Origin: an uncultured Clostridia bacterium
GTDB lineage: Bacteria; Bacillota; Clostridia; Christensenellales; Borkfalkiaceae
DNA: 8,698 bases
NCBI GenBank assembly: GCA_946628865.1
Contig: CAMOXE010000039.1
Location: 1-8,698, forward strand
Reading direction: 5' to 3'
Both the position numbers and the translations under genes were made by a program. Shown piece after piece: positions 5,312 through 8,698 of this stretch. The notes beneath the pieces were generated by a model that did no database searches, had not been told where the DNA came from, and was given only the letters and a program-made list of their open reading frames with translations. Position 1 is the first letter of the stretch. Every line of letters begins with the position of its first letter.

Positions 5312-7924
5312 TTATCTCGTTTTTAATTTAAGCCTCACGCGGAAATTTTTTTGTCTGTTTTTGCAGACTCGGTAAATAAATTTGTAAATTTCCGAAAAGA
5401 CTATTACGCTCGACGCCGTCGCTACTATCCTTATCCACACCGAAAGCCCGAGCGGCGTAGCGCCGAAAAACGACGACAAGACCTCGACTATTATAATCTG
5501 CAGCAAAAACGTCGCGCCGAATATAAGCACCATGGGTTTATTGTTGCCTATCGCCGAGAAAATACTCTCGCTCCCGACCTTTCTGCAGTTAAACGCGTTG
5601 AAGAGTTGGAACATCACGAGCAGCGAGAACACGGCGGTTTCTTTTCCGAGCGGACCCGCGCCGAGAAAATCGTAAAGGTTTTCGGCGACGATAGCGGTTG
5701 CCATAAACGCCGCGTGTAGCAGGATTCTTATAAGCATCGTAGAGGTTACGATACTGTCCGTGCGCTTGACGGGTTTCGCGCTCATCAGCGAGTTTCCGCT
5801 CTTTTCCATGCCGAGCGTCAGCGCCGGCGGTCCGTCCATGATTATGTCTATCCATAGAAGTTGAATCGCGTTGAACGGGTTTGAAAATCCTAATATAAGG
5901 CTCGCTATAACGACGGCCATTGCGGTCAGGTTTACGGAAAGTTGGAACATTATAAACCGCTGAAAATTTCTGTAAATGTTGCGGCCGAAAGAAATGGCTT
6001 TTACTATCGTCGAAAACGAATCGTCCAAAAGCACTATATCGCTTGCCTCTTTCGCTATCTCCGAGCCGCTGCCCATCGCGATACCTATATCCGCGTGCTT
6101 TATCGCGGGCGCGTCGTTTACGCCGTCGCCGGTAACGGCGACGACTTCTCCCGCCTTTTTAAGTGCCTCTACTACTTTAAGTTTGGTCGCGGGCGTACTG
6201 CGCGCGATAACTTTTATATTATAAAGTCGGTCTATAAGTTGTTTTTCGGTCAGATTTTCGAGTTCGGACGCCTCTACGACTTCCGAAAAAGAGGAAACGA
6301 GTTTCAGTTCGTAAGCGATTGCTCTTGCCGTATCCTTATTGTCGCCCGTAAGCATTTTAACCGCTATGCCTGCGTCGGTACAGTTTTTTATCGCATCTTT
6401 GACGTCGTCTCTGACGGGGTCGGATATTGCGGCAAGCCCGTCGAAGATATAGTCGCCGTCGGTTTTATGCGCAAACGCTATCACGCGCTTTGACTGCGCT
6501 TGGTAACTTTTCGCCTCGGATAAAGCGCGGCGCTTAAATTCGGCGCTTGCCTCGGCGAGGTTTACTATCACTTCGGGCGCGCCCTTTATAAAGGTTATGC
6601 CCTCTTTTTTGTTTTCGGTAAGCATATACTTTATCGACGAGTTAAACGGAATTACCTCGCCTATAAGCGCGTTATCGCGCATTTTCAGATAATTATACCC
6701 GTGTTTTTCCGCCTCTGATATAAGCGCGCACTCGGTCGCCGAGCCGAAGTATTCTACTTTTGATTTGTTCTTTTTGATAACGGCGGTGGAGTTTACCGCG
6801 GCGTTTTTGAAAATAAAATCCTCCGCCCCCGCGTAAAATCCGAAAAGGGCGGAAACGGTCATTTGGTTTTTGGTAAGCGTTCCGGTTTTGTCCGAACATA
6901 TAACGCTTACGCAGCCCACGGTTTCAGCCGCCACGAGTTTACGGATAAGCGCGTTGGATTTGGCTAATTTCAATACGTTTAAAGACAGCGATATAGCCGC
7001 GGTCGTCGGCAAGCCTTCGGGAACGGCGGCAACGATCAAGACTATCGCCTCGACGAACGCGTTCTGTACCGAAAAGAAGTCGAAATTGCCGCTTAAATAT
7101 AGTCTGAAAAGCGACAGCGCGAACACGAACGCCGCCGAAATTCCGCCGATTATCGTTATGGTTTTGCCGAGGCGGGTAAGTTTTTCGTTCAAAGGCGCGG
7201 ACACGGCGCTTGCGGATTGAATTTCCCCCGCAATTTTTCCCAGTTCCGCCTTTTCGCCTACGGCGGTAACGAGATAACTGCCCGTGCCGTTACTTACGAA
7301 TGTCCCCGAATATACGCAGTTTTTGCGTTCGGCAAGCGGCGTTTCGCTTTTTAAAATCGCGTCCGCGTCCTTTTTAACGGGCTTGCTTTCGCCGGTTAGG
7401 GTAGATTCGTCCACGGCGACGTCGCGAGCGGTTATAAGCCTGCCGTCCGCGATGATCTTGTCGCCGCTTTCAATGAAAACGACGTCGCCGACGACTACTT
7501 CGTCCCGTTTTAAAATGACGCGTTTGCCGCCGCGGACAGCCTTTACGCCCACGTTGTCGTAGACTGCTCCGAGCAGGGCGAACGCCTTTTCCGAGCGCCC
7601 TTCCATTATGACCGTTAAAAACGCCGAAAGCAAAATGGCAACGAGTATGCCCACGCACTCGAGCGCGTCGCCGTCGCCGCTTTTAAAGTATTTCCCGACG
7701 TTGACGCCAACGGTTACCACCCAGGCGAATTCGAGAATGATAAGCGTCGGCTCGGACAGAGCCTCCAACAGCCGTTTGAAAAAACTTTTGCGTTTTTTCT
7801 TTTCGATACGGTTATAGCCGTATCTTTCGCCGTTACTACTTGCCTTTTCGTTCGTAAGCCCTGAACTTACGTTTGAAGAAACCGATTCAGCCGCGGATTT
7901 TGCGGAAACAGCGTGAAATTCCAT
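5312..7924 (-). CDS. P2-type cation-transporting ATPase, probably calcium-translocating
   Basis: This ATP-driven membrane pump is 870 residues, complete for the P2 family. Motifs in order: actuator TGES (177-180), M4 ion site VPEGLP (301-306, Glu303), phosphorylated Asp345 in CSDKTGTLT, nucleotide-domain KGAPE (447-451), LTGDN (525-529) and hinge TGDGVNDAP (598-606). About ten membrane segments are visible: M1-M2 at 59-108, M3-M4 at 255-312, M5-M10 between 658 and 851. The M5 site reads QLSVNLTAM (Asn665), closer to plasma-membrane Ca2+ pumps than to SERCA, which has Glu three residues later. M6 reads LWIDIIMDGPPA, with Asp697 at the conserved position but Asp693 where Ca2+ pumps carry Asn. 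The basic tail (KNRQKNFRVRLKLK) could be regulatory. The ATG at 7924 is the only possible start: an in-frame stop lies just upstream and no alternative follows within 35 codons. There is no ribosome site. Ion specificity is inferred. Confidence 0.9.
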   Translation of the reverse strand: MEFHAVSAKSAAESVSSNVSSGLTNEKASSNGERYGYNRIEKKKRKSFFKRLLEALSEPTLIILEFAWVVTVGVNVGKYFKSGDGDALECVGILVAILLSAFLTVIMEGRSEKAFALLGAVYDNVGVKAVRGGKRVILKRDEVVVGDVVFIESGDKIIADGRLITARDVAVDESTLTGESKPVKKDADAILKSETPLAERKNCVYSGTFVSNGTGSYLVTAVGEKAELGKIAGEIQSASAVSAPLNEKLTRLGKTITIIGGISAAFVFALSLFRLYLSGNFDFFSVQNAFVEAIVLIVAAVPEGLPTTAAISLSLNVLKLAKSNALIRKLVAAETVGCVSVICSDKTGTLTKNQMTVSALFGFYAGAEDFIFKNAAVNSTAVIKKNKSKVEYFGSATECALISEAEKHGYNYLKMRDNALIGEVIPFNSSIKYMLTENKKEGITFIKGAPEVIVNLAEASAEFKRRALSEAKSYQAQSKRVIAFAHKTDGDYIFDGLAAISDPVRDDVKDAIKNCTDAGIAVKMLTGDNKDTARAIAYELKLVSSFSEVVEASELENLTEKQLIDRLYNIKVIARSTPATKLKVVEALKKAGEVVAVTGDGVNDAPAIKHADIGIAMGSGSEIAKEASDIVLLDDSFSTIVKAISFGRNIYRNFQRFIMFQLSVNLTAMAVVIASLILGFSNPFNAIQLLWIDIIMDGPPALTLGMEKSGNSLMSAKPVKRTDSIVTSTMLIRILLHAAFMATAIVAENLYDFLGAGPLGKETAVFSLLVMFQLFNAFNCRKVGSESIFSAIGNNKPMVLIFGATFLLQIIIVEVLSSFFGATPLGLSVWIRIVATASSVIVFSEIYKFIYRVCKNRQKNFRVRLKLKTR

Positions 7925-8031
7925 AGCATTATATGTATATTAAATCGGCGCGCGCTATATTCTTAAAACCCGCTTATCGCGCCGCATAAACCTCGGCGGG
8001 AGCAAAAAGACCGTTAAAATATCAAAAACGC

Positions 8032-8060
8032 TTGACATCGCTCGCGGGCGAGGATATAAT
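8032..8060 (+). promoter_or_regulatory. Distal lipoprotein promoter P1, perfect consensus
   Basis: TTGACA (8032-8037) and TATAAT (8055-8060) are separated by exactly 17 bp, a full sigma-A consensus. Transcription would start near 8067, giving a leader of about 177 nt before the lipoprotein ATG. The leader opens into three adjacent hairpins. Confidence 0.85.
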
Positions 8061-8074
8061 CTATATTGTAAGGG

Positions 8075-8125
8075 TGCGCGTATGCGCGCAAAAGGGATAT
8101 CCCTTTCTTTTGCCTTCGGCAAAAG
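8075..8125 (+). promoter_or_regulatory. Three abutting hairpins in the P1 leader
   Basis: Hairpin 1 is 8075-8090 (TGCGCG, loop TATG, CGCGCA). Hairpin 2 is 8091-8106 (AAAGGGATATCCCTTT, fully palindromic). Hairpin 3 is 8107-8125 (CTTTTGCC, loop TTC, GGCAAAAG). They tile 51 bases with no spacing. Hairpin 3 is followed by ATTTCGTT, at best a weak terminator. The block may be an attenuator, a small RNA, or an mRNA-stabilising structure. Confidence 0.6.
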
Positions 8126-8175
8126 ATTTCGTTAACGACGAAAACCGTAAAAATTTTAAAAGAGCGCTAAACCGC

Positions 8176-8203
8176 TTGACAAAATTTCGGGGGGGGGTAA
8201 TAT
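8176..8203 (+). promoter_or_regulatory. Proximal lipoprotein promoter P2 with a G9 spacer
   Basis: TTGACA (8176-8181) and TAATAT (8198-8203) are separated by 16 bp, consisting of AAATTTC followed by nine G (8189-8197). Gain of one G would give the optimal 17 bp. An alternative is an extended -10 (TGATATACT, 8204-8212), in which case the TTGACA would be 25 bp away and possibly unused. Confidence 0.6.
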
Positions 8204-8232
8204 TGATATACTTAAAAACAAAAAATAAGGAA

Positions 8233-8236
8233 GGAG
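8233..8236 (+). promoter_or_regulatory. Ribosome binding site fixing the lipoprotein start
   Basis: GGAG within AAGGAAGGAGAAAG lies seven bases before the ATG at 8244. It is the strongest ribosome site in the window and settles the start codon. Confidence 0.85.
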
Positions 8237-8243
8237 AAAGAAA

Positions 8244-8698
8244 ATGAAGAAACTCATTACGGCTGTGCTTATGCTCGTATGCGCTTTCAGCGTAGCGGCG
8301 TTTGCGTCCTGTACGGAAAAGATCGAATCTTCTTCGGTCGGCGGCGACCACACCGAACACGTCTGGGAGGAGACCGAGGCGGCTATAGCGGCAACTTGCG
8401 AAACGCCCGGCAAAACCGCCACGAAAAAATGTTCGGTTTGCGGCGAGACCACGGGCGGCGAGGAAATAGCGGCGCTCGGACACGACTTCGTCGTTACGAC
8501 CGTCAAAGTCGACCCCGACTGCGAGCATAAAGGCGCGGAGGCGATAGAAACTTGTACGCGTTGTAAGGCAACGCGCGGCGGCGAGGAGATAGATGCGCTC
8601 GGGCACACCGCGGGCGAATGGATCACTACCAAAGAGCCTACTTGTACGGAAAAGGGCAGCAAACATAAACTTTGTACCGTTTGCGGCGAAGAAATCGA
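8244..8698 (+). CDS. Putative secreted lipoprotein with Cys-rich 41-residue repeats (3' end outside window)
   Basis: The first 151 residues are visible and the frame is open at the window edge. The N-terminus MKKLITAVLMLVCAFSVAAFASC is a signal peptide; Cys23 after AFAS could be the lipid-modified residue, although Phe at -3 is not the usual Leu. After a short Ser-rich linker come repeats of 41 residues, from His39, His80 and His121. Each has an aromatic residue near the start, a single Cys (52, 93, 134), a CxxC pair (63/66, 104/107, 144/147) and, in the complete units, a closing GGEEI-x-ALGH. Repeats of this His-Cys-CxxC-LGH kind occur in surface proteins of Clostridia. The Cys/His spacing would suit metal binding or a structural cross-link, but that is inference. 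Function and total length are unknown. Two promoters precede it. Confidence 0.85.
   Translation, partial: MKKLITAVLMLVCAFSVAAFASCTEKIESSSVGGDHTEHVWEETEAAIAATCETPGKTATKKCSVCGETTGGEEIAALGHDFVVTTVKVDPDCEHKGAEAIETCTRCKATRGGEEIDALGHTAGEWITTKEPTCTEKGSKHKLCTVCGEEI
8358..8698 (+). repeat. Coding tandem repeat, 123-bp unit
   Basis: Three units start at 8358, 8481 and 8604 (the third cut by the window edge). They are conserved mainly as protein: His start, Cys at unit position 14, CxxC near positions 25-28, LGH end. Nucleotide identity is only moderate, so this is an old array kept by protein-level constraint rather than a recent duplication. Confidence 0.8.

Larger units (their letters stand above)
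7925..8243. other. Divergent intergenic region, ATPase / lipoprotein
   Basis: This 319-bp gap holds no gene that I can support. The right part carries two promoters and three hairpins for the lipoprotein (listed separately). The left part should hold the ATPase promoter. The best minus-strand candidate is TTTAAG-17-TTTAAT (7967-7962, 7944-7939), a weak match. TATAAT at 7933-7928 is only three bases from the ATG, too close for a normal start. Nothing is recognisable between 7968 and 8031. Confidence 0.6.

Noticed and set aside
5942..6493. 183-codon plus-strand frame inside the ATPase gene
   Set aside because: It is antisense to conserved ATPase motifs and its composition is typical of a mirror of GC-biased codons.
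8130..8137. CGTTAACG palindrome as an operator
   Set aside because: Only eight bases with no second copy; too short to support.
8032..8247. 71-codon plus-strand frame starting inside the P1 -35 element
   Set aside because: Its start would lie upstream of the transcription start, and it runs through hairpins and the G9 tract without a ribosome site.
8061..8666. Two long minus-strand frames (8061-8666 and 8156-8662) opposite the lipoprotein
   Set aside because: The plus frame has a strong ribosome site, signal peptide and protein-level repeats. The minus frames mirror the same repeats through codon bias and cross the promoters.

Overview
The window looks like chromosomal sequence from an anaerobic, Firmicutes-type bacterium, probably an uncultured Clostridia lineage. 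The support is a long SRP RNA with an Alu domain, a neighbouring yggS-sepF pair (the ylmE-ylmF arrangement of Gram-positive division clusters), a YtxC-like protein known from spore-forming Firmicutes, a two-OB-fold SSB, and a candidate lipoprotein built from Cys-rich repeats of a kind common in Clostridia. No species can be named from the sequence alone.

Layout. At the left edge, on +, is the C-terminal part of an ABC ATPase overlapping an ABC-2 type permease (1-1202). They converge on a long minus-strand block, with a perfect 25-bp hairpin between. Read in its own direction from right to left, that block runs: a P2-type cation (Ca2+-like) ATPase (7924-5312), a YtxC-like protein (5295-4582), an unrecognised three-helix membrane protein (4520-3876), an SSB-like protein (3723-3046), a 155-bp triplication of the ssb tail plus terminator (3138-2674), the SRP RNA with a good promoter (2637-2336), yggS (2313-1648) and sepF (1645-1334). 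At the right edge, divergent from the ATPase and on +, a structured 319-bp intergenic region carries two TTGACA-type promoters and leads to a secreted, probably lipid-anchored repeat protein that runs off the window.

The protein genes are mostly housekeeping or widespread families: export, cation transport, DNA binding, PLP homeostasis, division-ring assembly and protein targeting. The unusual content lies between genes. Three genes have a tandem copy of their 3' end or of the sequence just after the stop codon (permease, ssb, ytxC-like). The ssb case is a three-unit array whose terminator hairpins differ by paired and half-paired changes. The lipoprotein's proximal promoter has a spacer made of AAATTTC plus nine G, a layout that could switch expression by slippage. 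Its distal promoter is a perfect consensus and is followed by three hairpins that abut with no spacing. No CRISPR array, tRNA, insertion sequence or prophage gene was seen.
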